Assembly (NCBI GenBank): GCA_023459535.1
Contig: JAEWTK010000090.1
Location: 1-5,498 of the forward strand
Direction of reading: 5' to 3'
Origin: Pseudomonadota bacterium
GTDB lineage: Bacteria > Pseudomonadota > Gammaproteobacteria > Burkholderiales > Methylophilaceae
Length of the DNA: 5,498 bases
Part shown: piece after piece, positions 1-5,341 of the stretch
Position numbering within the stretch: the stretch's first letter is position 1
How the letters are laid out: each line of letters opens with the position of its first letter
Position numbers and translations under genes: made by a program
The notes under the pieces: generated by a model
The model's input: only the letters and a program-made list of their open reading frames with translations
Told to the model about the DNA's origin: nothing
Databases searched by the model: none

Positions 1-624
1 GCTGTACCATTTGAAGGGCACGCAGCCTTATGGGTGGCGGTGATGGAGGCGCCGGGCATCGTTGCCGGTGTGTTGATTGCAAAACTGTTTGCCGATGGTG
101 CGAAATCCTCCGGGCAAAATGCCACCCAACTGAAAACGCTATTGCATGATGTGATTTTCGGCAAAAGCGTGCTGTTATTGCTCGGCGGCTTGTTGATCGG
201 TTATATCGGCGGGGTCGAGGGTACGCAGCCGATACAGGCGCTGTTTGTCGATCCATTCAAGGGCGTGCTGGCGTTGTTCCTGCTGGAACTGGGGCTAGTG
301 GCAGGCGCGCATCTTTCGCTGCTACGGCAATATGGTGCGCGCGTCATTCTGGTCGGTGTAATGGCGCCACCCATGCTTGCCATGGTTGGTTTGTCGCTGG
401 GAGCGTTGCTCGGGCTTTCGGTTGGTGGTATTGCCATTGTTGCGACACTGGCGGCCAGTGCCAGTTATATCGCTGCCCCCACAGCCATGCGTATCGCCGT
501 GCCTGAAGGCAATGCCGGACTCTCGATCACCATTGCCTTGGGTGTCGCGTTCCCGTTCAATATTGTACTGGGCATCCCACTTTATATTGCAGCCGCAGGT
601 TACGTCGCCAACTGGATGGCATGA
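1..624 (+). CDS. sbtA: SbtA-type sodium-dependent bicarbonate transporter, C-terminal part (5' end outside window)
   Basis: The frame is open from base 1 and ends at TGA 622-624, giving 207 visible residues. Cyanobacterial SbtA is about 370 residues, so roughly the N-terminal half lies upstream of the window. What is seen: a very hydrophobic protein with about five or six membrane segments, beginning VPFEGHAALWVAVMEAPGIV, which matches the SbtA stretch containing an M-E-S/A-P motif. It also has FLLELGLVAG near residue 94, SASYIAAPTAMRIAVPE (153-169) and FPFNIVLGIPLY (184-195), all typical of the SbtA (former DUF897) family. Known for the family: high-affinity Na+/HCO3- symport across the inner membrane, feeding inorganic carbon to carbon fixation. 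The next gene encodes its PII-like partner SbtB, with only 16 bases between the frames, so the two are surely co-transcribed. A GTG at 34 and an ATG at 46 are internal codons, not starts. Family assignment is firm; substrate is inferred from the family and the neighbour. Confidence 0.93.
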   Translation, partial: AVPFEGHAALWVAVMEAPGIVAGVLIAKLFADGAKSSGQNATQLKTLLHDVIFGKSVLLLLGGLLIGYIGGVEGTQPIQALFVDPFKGVLALFLLELGLVAGAHLSLLRQYGARVILVGVMAPPMLAMVGLSLGALLGLSVGGIAIVATLAASASYIAAPTAMRIAVPEGNAGLSITIALGVAFPFNIVLGIPLYIAAAGYVANWMA

Positions 625-629
625 GGAGG
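624..629 (+). promoter_or_regulatory. sbtB ribosome binding site overlapping the sbtA stop
   Basis: A full AGGAGG Shine-Dalgarno sequence begins on the last base of the sbtA TGA stop and sits 11 bases before the sbtB ATG. It fixes the sbtB start and suggests coupled translation of transporter and regulator. Confidence 0.8.
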
Positions 630-640
630 AGTCATCGATT

Positions 641-949
641 ATGTCCCTGAAAAAATATTGCCGGCAATTGCTGGTCATCATCGCAGAAGCCAGTCTTGAG
701 AAGCGACTGGTTGAGGATGTCATGCATCTGGGTGCGCATGGATATACCGTCACTGATGTGCGCGGTAGCGGGACGACCGGTGTACGTGAGGGGATCTGGG
801 AGTCGGATCGAACCATCCGCATGGAGATACTTTGCGAAGGTGCGGTGGCTGATGTGATCGCCAGTGAAGTGATGGCCAGGTATGCCGCCAATTACGGGCT
901 GAGCCTGTACTTCACCGAAGTTGATGTGCTGAGGCCGGAAAAATACTGA
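641..949 (+). CDS. sbtB: SbtB-like PII family regulator (102 aa)
   Basis: This is a small soluble protein of the PII-like superfamily. The expected trimeric ferredoxin-like fold is visible as the strand LLVIIAEASL (10-19), the helix KRLVEDVMHLGAHG, the motif GYTVTDVRGSG (34-44), a T-loop region (about 41-58), the strand RMEILCEG (60-67), a helix, and the strand LSLYFTEVDVLRP (87-99). Cyanobacterial SbtB binds adenine nucleotides, including cAMP, and docks on SbtA to control bicarbonate uptake; that role is inferred here from adjacency to sbtA. The protein ends at VLRPEKY and lacks the C-terminal Cys-Gly-Pro-Glu-Gly-Cys tail (R-loop) of many cyanobacterial SbtB proteins. It could be mistaken for GlnB/GlnK, but it lacks their T-loop tyrosine context. 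The ATG at 641 is preferred because AGGAGG at 624-629 lies 11 bases upstream; the same frame is open back to 377, inside sbtA, but that part is only sbtA read out of frame. The gene ends in tandem in-frame stops (TGA TAG, 947-952). Confidence 0.9.
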   Translation: MSLKKYCRQLLVIIAEASLEKRLVEDVMHLGAHGYTVTDVRGSGTTGVREGIWESDRTIRMEILCEGAVADVIASEVMARYAANYGLSLYFTEVDVLRPEKY

Positions 950-962
950 TAGCGGCAGCAAC

Positions 963-996
963 AAAAAAACGGCCCAAAACTACGGGCCGTTTTTTT
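963..996. terminator. Bidirectional intrinsic terminator between sbtB and ppiC
   Basis: A perfect 7-bp GC-rich stem (ACGGCCC 969-975 with GGGCCGT 984-990) closes an 8-base loop. It is flanked by an A-run (963-968) on the left and a T-run (991-996) on the right, so the pairing can extend through the A/T arms. Transcription from either side would give a hairpin followed by a U tract. It lies 13 bases after the sbtB stop and about 31 bases beyond the ppiC stop, so it can serve both convergent operons. Confidence 0.9.
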
Positions 997-1027
997 ATTT
1001 CATGCACCAGGTTTCGTTACATGGGAT

Positions 1028-1816
1028 CTAGTTGATGACGACCTTGGCTTTAGTGCGCAGATCGCTCAGTACTTTTTCCAGTTGTTCCTGTTGCAGTTGT
1101 TTCTGCAGACCCGGTTTGACCTTTTCGTAGGCAGGCGGCTGTGCGGTGCGGGTGTCTTGCAGTTTGATGACATGCCAGCCAAACTGGGTCTGCACCGGGG
1201 TGGCGGTGACGGCACCTTTCTTCAGGCCAACTGCGGCATCGCTGAACGGTTTGACCATGGTGCTGGGGGAGAACCAGCCGAGGTCACCGCCCTTGTCCTT
1301 GGAGCCGGGGTCGCTGGATTTTTCCTTGGCGATCTTGGCGAAGTCACCACCTTTGCCCAGTTGCGCAATAATGTCCTTGGCCTCGGTTTCCGTAGCGACC
1401 AGGATGTGGCTGGCCTTGTATTCCTTGTCACCCATTTCCTTCTTGAATTTCTCGTAGGCGGCCTTGGTGCTGGCTTCGCTGACCGGATTTTTCTTGATGA
1501 AGTCGGCAAGATAGGTATTGACCAGCAGTTCGCGGCGACTGAGCTCTTCCTGCGCCAGGTAATCTGCCTGCTTGTCGAGGCCCAGACGTTGCGCTTCCTG
1601 GTAGACCAGCTCGCTGCTGATCAGCTTGTTCACGATCATTTCCTTGACGTTGGCATCGACAGTCTGGCCACGTGCGGTGGCATCCTTGCTGATGTAGTCA
1701 TAGAGGGATTGTTTGATGGGTTTGCCGTTGACGGTAGCGACGCTGTCAGCTGCCAGTGCGGTGTGCGCAAAGCCGAATAATGTCAGTGCAAGCACTGTGC
1801 TCTTGATCAGTTTCAT
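1028..1816 (-). CDS. Exported parvulin-type (PpiC/SurA-like) peptidyl-prolyl cis-trans isomerase
   Basis: The protein has 262 residues from the ATG at 1816-1814. It starts with a Sec signal peptide: a basic n-region (MKLIK), the hydrophobic core STVLALTLFGFAHTA and an ALA signal peptidase I site, with cleavage likely after residue 22. No lipobox cysteine is present, so it should be a soluble periplasmic protein. Residues 25-130 form a helical SurA/PrsA-like N-terminal region opening with VATVNGKPIKQ. The parvulin domain (about 133-223) shows ASHILV (135-140), SSDP (167-170), KGGDLGWFSPSTMVKPF (175-191) and FGWHVIKLQD (212-221), the family hallmarks. A charged, glutamine-rich helix closes the protein. 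Known role: catalysing prolyl isomerization and assisting folding of exported and outer-membrane proteins. The frame stays open upstream to 1873, but that extension would hide the signal peptide; AAGGA seven bases before the 1816 ATG supports the shorter start. It lies 34 bases after bolA and is the last gene of the minus-strand cluster. Confidence 0.93.
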   Translation of the reverse strand: MKLIKSTVLALTLFGFAHTALAADSVATVNGKPIKQSLYDYISKDATARGQTVDANVKEMIVNKLISSELVYQEAQRLGLDKQADYLAQEELSRRELLVNTYLADFIKKNPVSEASTKAAYEKFKKEMGDKEYKASHILVATETEAKDIIAQLGKGGDFAKIAKEKSSDPGSKDKGGDLGWFSPSTMVKPFSDAAVGLKKGAVTATPVQTQFGWHVIKLQDTRTAQPPAYEKVKPGLQKQLQQEQLEKVLSDLRTKAKVVIN

Positions 1817-1850
1817 AAAGAATTCCTTGAGAAGTAATGTTTGTAAGTAG

Positions 1851-2114
1851 TCATTCGGTTTCGTCAGTTGCAACCGCTTGAATACTCAGTGCGTGGATTC
1901 GTTGTGGAATCATTCCGGCAAGTGCTTGATATATCAGGCGATGGCGGATTATCGGCGATTTTCCGCAAAATTGCGAGCTGATGATATATAGCCTGAAGTG
2001 TCCGCCACCACTATTGCCTTTGTGACCGGCATGGCGGGCACTCTCGTCTTCCAGTTCCAGTCGCGTGGGTGAGAGGACAGTCAGTTTTTGCCGGATTTCT
2101 TCCTCCAATGACAT
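1851..2114 (-). CDS. bolA: BolA family protein (87 aa)
   Basis: This is a small single-domain BolA protein. Visible hallmarks are the loop RHAGHKGNSGGGHF (27-40) leading into the strand FRLYIISSQF, the F-x-GKS-x(4)-RHRLIYQAL segment (49-65) that forms the helix-turn-helix-like part, and the C-terminal IHALSIQA with the invariant histidine (His74). BolA proteins partner with monothiol glutaredoxins through a shared [2Fe-2S] cluster. The conserved C-terminal histidine and a residue in the preceding loop (here probably His28, His31 or His39) are the expected ligands; the precise ligand is inferred. E. coli BolA is also linked to stress morphology. A GTG four codons upstream (2126) is in frame, but AGGAG at 2126-2130 overlaps that codon and so cannot serve it, whereas it is 11 bases from the ATG at 2114. 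The gene follows yciI by 14 bases. No glutaredoxin gene is visible in the window. Confidence 0.93.
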   Translation of the reverse strand: MSLEEEIRQKLTVLSPTRLELEDESARHAGHKGNSGGGHFRLYIISSQFCGKSPIIRHRLIYQALAGMIPQRIHALSIQAVATDETE

Positions 2115-2128
2115 GCTTGCGTTCACTC

Positions 2129-2461
2129 CTAATCCAGTTCGATATCGGGCAGAACCGGCATGACTGGCAATGTCTTGCGGAATGGTTTGACGACGACATT
2201 GGCATAGACGCCATTGGTGACGAACGGATCTGCCTCCGCCCAGCTTCTTGCCGCTTCCAGATTGGCAAAAGCCGCGATGATCAGGCTACCGGAATAGCCA
2301 GCGGATCCGGGATCGGCACTGTCGATCGCCGGGAAAGGGCCGGCGAGCAGCAGTCTGGCTTCATCCTGCAATTGCTGCAGGCGTGCCAGATGTGCAGGCC
2401 GTGCCGCGAGGCGTTTTTCCAGGCTGTTGGGTGTGTCTTCGGTGATGATGGCGTACCACAT
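2129..2461 (-). CDS. yciI: YciI family protein (110 aa)
   Basis: The protein closely resembles E. coli YciI as I recall it. It has an N-terminal [10 protein letters not shown] strand, [19 protein letters not shown] (13-31) with the conserved histidine His24, [16 protein letters not shown] (37-52), the strand [22 protein letters not shown] (69-81) with the DPF signature, and [12 protein letters not shown]. The family adopts a dimeric ferredoxin-like alpha/beta-barrel fold and carries a conserved His/Asp pair proposed to be catalytic. The reaction in this subfamily is not established, so no function is claimed. The ATG at 2461 has AAGGA at 2473-2469, seven bases upstream. It lies 12 bases after yciB, and its TAG stop overlaps the bolA ribosome binding site, so it is mid-operon. 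The C-terminal tail after KPF (about 16 residues, rich in Pro and Val) is longer than in the E. coli protein. Confidence 0.92.
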   Translation of the reverse strand: MWYAIITEDTPNSLEKRLAARPAHLARLQQLQDEARLLLAGPFPAIDSADPGSAGYSGSLIIAAFANLEAARSWAEADPFVTNGVYANVVVKPFRKTLPVMPVLPDIELD

Positions 2462-2473
2462 GGCGCTTTCCTT

Positions 2474-3013
2474 TTACTCTGGGTCTTTGGCTACGATGTA
2501 TTTGCTGATCATCAGACTCTGTCCGACGATGAAGGCAAACATCAGGATCATGGTGCCGAACAGCTTGAAGTTGACCCAGGCTTCGGTCGTGAAGTTATAG
2601 GCGACCGCCAGGTTCAGGCAACCGAGGAAGATGAAGAACACAGCCCAGGCGTGGTTGAGTTTGCTCCAGATGGCATCCGGCATGCTAACCTGTTTTTCCA
2701 TCATGCTGCGGATCAGGTTCTTCTTGAAGACCAGGCTGGCGACAGTGAGGCCGACGCCGAACAGCCAGTAAAGCACAGTCGGTTTCCATTTGATGAAGGT
2801 TTCGTCATGCAGTAGCAGCGTGGCACCGCCAAAAACAACAATGATGATACCGCTGGCGATCAGCATATTATCGACCTTGCCATGACGAAACTTGACCCAG
2901 CCGATCTGTAGCAGGGTGGCGACGATGGCTGCCGCGGTGGCTACATAGATGCCGAAGAGCTTGAAGGCGGCAAAAAACAGGATGACGGGAAACAGGTCGA
3001 ACAGAAACTTCAT
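2474..3013 (-). CDS. yciB: Inner-membrane septation/envelope protein YciB (IspZ family)
   Basis: This polytopic membrane protein has 179 residues, the usual family length. It starts [20 protein letters not shown], the characteristic N-terminus, with a first membrane helix and then [16 protein letters not shown]. The strongest family block is [20 protein letters not shown] (61-80), followed by [16 protein letters not shown], a cytoplasmic stretch [15 protein letters not shown], two more hydrophobic spans, and [16 protein letters not shown]. About five membrane segments can be seen. In E. coli YciB affects envelope integrity and cell shape and interacts with division and elongation proteins; Shigella IspZ was linked to septation. 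It heads the minus-strand cluster. The ATG at 3013-3011 begins exactly at the conserved N-terminus but has only a weak Shine-Dalgarno (GGA about seven bases upstream). Confidence 0.95.
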   Translation of the reverse strand: MKFLFDLFPVILFFAAFKLFGIYVATAAAIVATLLQIGWVKFRHGKVDNMLIASGIIIVVFGGATLLLHDETFIKWKPTVLYWLFGVGLTVASLVFKKNLIRSMMEKQVSMPDAIWSKLNHAWAVFFIFLGCLNLAVAYNFTTEAWVNFKLFGTMILMFAFIVGQSLMISKYIVAKDPE

Positions 3014-3050
3014 TTAATAATCCAGACTGAAAGAGTAGGTGGTCAAAGTG

Positions 3051-3071
3051 CATGGCTTGCATATAGCCATG
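3051..3071. repeat. Inverted repeat, possible operator (7-7-7)
   Basis: CATGGCT (3051-3057) and AGCCATG (3065-3071) are perfect reverse complements separated by the seven bases TGCATAT. The site is centred between the divergent genes and has no T-run, so it looks more like a protein-binding palindrome than a terminator. No known regulator is recognised. Confidence 0.45.
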
Positions 3072-3075
3072 TGTG

Positions 3076-3092
3076 AGCAAACGTATTTTGCT
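3076..3092. repeat. Inverted repeat next to the PHP-gene -10 box (6-5-6)
   Basis: AGCAAA (3076-3081) and TTTGCT (3087-3092) are perfect reverse complements around the spacer CGTAT. The right arm runs into the TGC-TATGAT promoter element, so a protein bound here would block RNA polymerase. It could also be chance in A/T-rich sequence. Confidence 0.4.
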
Positions 3093-3097
3093 ATGAT
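3089..3097 (+). promoter_or_regulatory. Extended -10 promoter candidate for the PHP gene
   Basis: TGC followed by TATGAT (3092-3097) matches the TGn-TATAAT extended -10 pattern, with five of six bases in the hexamer. No convincing -35 is seen, which extended -10 promoters can tolerate. The predicted start near 3104 would leave a leader of about 27 bases before the TTG at 3131. Confidence 0.5.
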
Positions 3098-3130
3098 TCA
3101 GCTTGGGTCACAAGATTCAATATTTCATCC

Positions 3131-4000
3131 TTGACGATATTCTCCCATATAGATTTGCACAGTCATTCGAATATTTCGGACGGCCTGTTGTCGCCATCTG
3201 CCCTCGTGCAGCACGCGGCTGAACATGGTTTGCGTGTGCTTGCGCTGACCGATCACGATGATACCGCAGGGTTGGATGAAGCCAGACAGGCCGCGGATAT
3301 GCACGGTATTCAATTGATCGATGGCGTGGAGATTTCCGTGACCTGGCGCAGGCGCACCTTGCACATTGTCGGACTCAAGGTGGATCCGGCCTATCCTCCG
3401 CTGGTCGAAGGTTTGCGGCAGATTCGCGCCGGACGCCATACCAGGGCCGAAGGCATGGCGGCCAGTCTGGAAAAGGCCGGCATCCATGGCAGTCTGGAGG
3501 GTGCCTATCGCTATGCCAGTGAAGGCATCATCAGCCGCACGCATTTCGCTCGGTATCTAATGGAAAAAGGTTACGGCAATGAGATGCGCAAGATATTCAA
3601 GAAATACCTGGTCAAGGGCAAGCCGGGCTATGTCGAGCACCATTGGGCCGGCTTGGAGGAAGCGGTAGGCTGGATCGTCAATAGCGGCGGTATCGCCGTC
3701 ATCGCGCATCCGGGCCGATATGACATGGGGCGCCCGACCATGCTGGAGCTGATGGAAGAGTTCAGGGCATATGGCGGCAGCGCCATCGAAGTGGTGACCG
3801 GCAGCCATACGCAGGACCAGTATCAGGAGTATGCCCGTATCGCAGGCATGTTTGGCCTGCAGGCTTCGCAGGGATCCGATTACCACGGCCAGGGTTTGAG
3901 TTACATGGAGATGGGGCGTCTGCCTGCACTGCCGGCCAACTGTGTCCCGGTCTGGCAGGACTGGCCAGAAACCAGCCTTCTGCAGGAAGAAGCGCACTGA
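3131..4000 (+). CDS. rnm: PHP-family nuclease/phosphatase, RNase AM (YciV/TrpH) type
   Basis: The 289-residue length matches E. coli RNase AM (about 290). The PHP metal-site residues are all visible: D8-L-H10-S-H12 with D17, the T40-D-H42-D pair, E67 in GVEIS, H78 in LHIVG, R136-T-H138, H193 in AHPGRY, and D250-x-H252 in SDYHG. The protein should therefore be an active metal-dependent enzyme. Family members hydrolyse 3',5'-nucleoside bisphosphates such as pAp (shown for a Chromobacterium homologue), and E. coli RNase AM is a 5'-3' exonuclease that trims rRNA 5' ends; both fit a cytoplasmic RNA-turnover role. No ATG or GTG is available upstream in frame before the stop at 3074, so TTG at 3131 is chosen. 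It puts the DLHSHS motif at residue 8, as expected. No clear Shine-Dalgarno precedes it, which suggests modest translation. The next gene starts one base after the stop. Confidence 0.92.
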   Translation: MTIFSHIDLHSHSNISDGLLSPSALVQHAAEHGLRVLALTDHDDTAGLDEARQAADMHGIQLIDGVEISVTWRRRTLHIVGLKVDPAYPPLVEGLRQIRAGRHTRAEGMAASLEKAGIHGSLEGAYRYASEGIISRTHFARYLMEKGYGNEMRKIFKKYLVKGKPGYVEHHWAGLEEAVGWIVNSGGIAVIAHPGRYDMGRPTMLELMEEFRAYGGSAIEVVTGSHTQDQYQEYARIAGMFGLQASQGSDYHGQGLSYMEMGRLPALPANCVPVWQDWPETSLLQEEAH

Positions 4001-4001
4001 A

Positions 4002-4631
4002 ATGGCCCAGTATTTCGTCATTCATCCCGAGAACCCGCAGGCACGTCTGGTGCATCAGGCAGTGACTATACTGAATCAGGGCGGGGTCATCGCTTATCCG
4101 ACCGATTCGACCTATGCCCTGGGCTGCATACTGGGCAATGTCGATGCGCAAAAGCGCATTCGCGACATACGCGGCGTCGACGAGAGCCACCATTTCACGC
4201 TGGTCTGCCGCAATCTGGCCGAGATCGGCAATTATGCCCAGGTCAACAACAGTCAGTTCCGCTTGCTGAAAACCAATACGCCGGGCCAATATACTTTTGT
4301 GCTGAAAGCGTCGAGAGAAGTGCCGCGCCGCCTGCAGCATCCCAAACGCAGCACTATCGGCCTGCGCGTGCCACAGCACGCGGTGACGCAGGCGATACTG
4401 GATGAGCTGAACCAGCCGCTGCTCAGCATGACACTGATGCTGCCGGGCGAAAGTGAACCCATGAACGAGGCCTGGGAAATTCGTGACAGGCTGGAACATC
4501 AGGTCGATCTGGTGATCGATGCCGGTGCCTGTGTGGCGGAGCCGACGACTGTCATCGATCTGACTGGCGATAGCCCGCAACTGATTCGGCTGGGTGCTGG
4601 TGATCCAGCCCCATTCGGCCTGGATGAATAA
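4002..4631 (+). CDS. yciO: YciO, Sua5/YrdC/YciO family protein
   Basis: The 209 residues closely follow E. coli YciO as recalled: FVIHPENPQARLVHQAV (5-21), GGVIAYPTDSTYALGC (27-42), HHFTLVCRNLAEI (63-75), NTPGQYTFVLK (92-102), VPRRLQHPKRSTIGLRVP (107-124), PLLSMTLMLPG (139-149), PTTVIDLT (181-188) and IRLGAGDPAPF (195-205). The YrdC fold binds ATP and carbamoyl substrates. Its paralogue TsaC/Sua5 makes threonylcarbamoyl-AMP for tRNA t6A. YciO proteins lack part of the TsaC active-site signature (here IRGVDESHH in place of the K-x-R-P segment, and SMTLMLPG in place of SxNxSG), so a full TsaC role is not claimed. The stop of the PHP gene and this ATG are arranged TGA-A-ATG, one base apart; AGGA at 3984-3987 is 14 bases away. 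Expression is probably by translational coupling. Confidence 0.94.
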   Translation: MAQYFVIHPENPQARLVHQAVTILNQGGVIAYPTDSTYALGCILGNVDAQKRIRDIRGVDESHHFTLVCRNLAEIGNYAQVNNSQFRLLKTNTPGQYTFVLKASREVPRRLQHPKRSTIGLRVPQHAVTQAILDELNQPLLSMTLMLPGESEPMNEAWEIRDRLEHQVDLVIDAGACVAEPTTVIDLTGDSPQLIRLGAGDPAPFGLDE

Positions 4632-4650
4632 GAGCGAAAACGGAAACCCG

Positions 4651-5289
4651 ATGGAACTTACCCTGATACAGAAAATAGCAATTTATGCCTTGCCGGTCAT
4701 TTTTGCCATCACTGTGCACGAGGCGGCACATGGTTATGCCGCGAGATATTTCGGCGACATGACTGCCCATCTGGAGGGCCGCATCACGCTCAATCCACTC
4801 AATCACATCGACCCGATCGGCACCATCCTTGTTCCGGCATTGACCATGATGTTGGGCGGTATATTGTTCGGCTGGGCCAAACCGGTGCCGGTGAATTTCA
4901 GCAAACTGCGTAATCCCAAGCGCGACATGCTCTGGGTCGCTGCAGCCGGTCCGGCTTCCAATCTGGTGATGGCTTTCCTGTGGGCGTTGGTTTTCAGTTT
5001 TGCCGGCCATGCACCGGAGTTTTTCATCCAGCCTCTGACCTTGATGGCGCAGGCCGGCATCATGATCAATGTCGTGCTGCTGGTGCTTAATCTGTTGCCG
5101 CTGCCGCCACTGGACGGTGGCCGCATCGCCGTGAGCCTGTTGCCGCATCATCTTGCCTACCAGTTTGCAAAACTGGAGCGCTACGGCTTTCTCATACTGA
5201 TCGTGCTGTTGTTTACCGGTGTGCTGTATCAGATCATGATGCCCTTGATTAAGGCGGTGTTGTGGCTGATCGGCGCGATTACAACTTAA
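4651..5289 (+). CDS. Site-2 protease family (M50) intramembrane metalloprotease, minimal form
   Basis: The protein has 212 residues and several membrane segments. H23-E-A-A-H27 inside the first helix is the HExxH zinc motif with its catalytic glutamate. NPLNHIDPIGT (48-58), GWAKPVPVN (74-82), AAGPASN (98-104) and NLLPLPPLDGGRI (147-159), whose Asp155 is the expected third zinc ligand, complete the signature. It belongs to the short YwhC-like branch: no PDZ domain (unlike RseP) and no CBS domain (unlike SpoIVFB relatives). Known chemistry is cleavage of peptide bonds within the inner membrane; the substrate is unknown. ATG 4651 is chosen because the family usually begins MELTLIQK and GGA lies about six bases upstream. 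ATG 4624 is also in frame, would add nine residues (MNKSENGNP) and would overlap the yciO stop; it is the main alternative. The gap to yciO is 19 bases, so it belongs to the same transcript. Confidence 0.92.
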   Translation: MELTLIQKIAIYALPVIFAITVHEAAHGYAARYFGDMTAHLEGRITLNPLNHIDPIGTILVPALTMMLGGILFGWAKPVPVNFSKLRNPKRDMLWVAAAGPASNLVMAFLWALVFSFAGHAPEFFIQPLTLMAQAGIMINVVLLVLNLLPLPPLDGGRIAVSLLPHHLAYQFAKLERYGFLILIVLLFTGVLYQIMMPLIKAVLWLIGAITT

Positions 5290-5305
5290 TCGAGACGATT
5301 CTTCG

Positions 5306-5311
5306 TATAAT
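5306..5311 (+). promoter_or_regulatory. Perfect -10 box before trpS
   Basis: TATAAT matches the sigma-70 -10 consensus exactly and lies 30 bases before the trpS ATG, giving a predicted short leader of about 24 bases. No strong -35 is seen: the region 5283-5290, overlapping the end of the protease gene, offers only weak matches at 15-16 bases spacing. A separate trpS promoter is therefore likely but not certain. Confidence 0.6.
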
Positions 5312-5341
5312 CACACTATCTAATAATGGATTTTAATTACT

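Larger units (their letters stand above)
3041..3130. promoter_or_regulatory. Divergent control region between yciB and the PHP gene
   Basis: The two genes are transcribed away from each other from a 117-base gap (3014-3130) that must hold both promoters. Toward the PHP gene there is an extended -10 element (listed separately). Toward yciB, a good -35-like TTGACC reads on the minus strand at 3046-3041, but a -10 at the right distance is poor (GATTAT, 3022-3017) and would start transcription at or inside the start codon. The yciB promoter therefore remains unassigned. Two hyphenated palindromes occupy the middle of the gap. Confidence 0.55.

Noticed and set aside
377..640. Upstream extension of the sbtB frame
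   Set aside because: It is sbtA coding sequence read out of frame. The PII-like fold begins at 641 and an AGGAGG site supports that start.
322..891. Minus-strand open frame of 189 codons across the sbtA-sbtB junction
   Set aside because: It is antisense to two well-supported genes and shows no recognisable motifs; the cysteine- and serine-rich composition is typical of a shadow frame.
1082..1780. Plus-strand open frame of 232 codons opposite ppiC
   Set aside because: It is antisense to the prolyl isomerase gene, whose signal peptide and parvulin motifs are clear; the translation resembles no family I know.
1817..1873. N-terminal extension of the prolyl isomerase to 1873
   Set aside because: It would bury a standard Sec signal peptide and overlap bolA; AAGGA seven bases before 1816 supports the shorter start.
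2069..2815. Plus-strand open frame of 248 codons opposite bolA, yciI and yciB
   Set aside because: It crosses three genes on the other strand and is rich in Asp, Gln and Gly without any motif; a shadow frame.
3017..3046. Minus-strand promoter for yciB (TTGACC with GATTAT, 18-base spacing)
   Set aside because: The -35 is good, but the -10 matches only four of six bases and transcription would start at or inside the start codon. A leaderless transcript is possible but unsupported.
3762..4580. Minus-strand open frame of 272 codons opposite the PHP gene and yciO
   Set aside because: It is antisense to two genes with intact family motifs; the His/Gln/Ala-rich composition mirrors codon bias on the other strand.
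4552..5151. Minus-strand open frame of 199 codons opposite the M50 protease gene
   Set aside because: It is antisense to a gene with all zinc-site motifs and has a His/Gln-rich shadow composition.
5290..5341. Tryptophan-responsive leader or T-box before trpS
   Set aside because: The predicted leader is only about 24 bases, too short for an attenuator or T-box, and no hairpin or tryptophan codon run is present.
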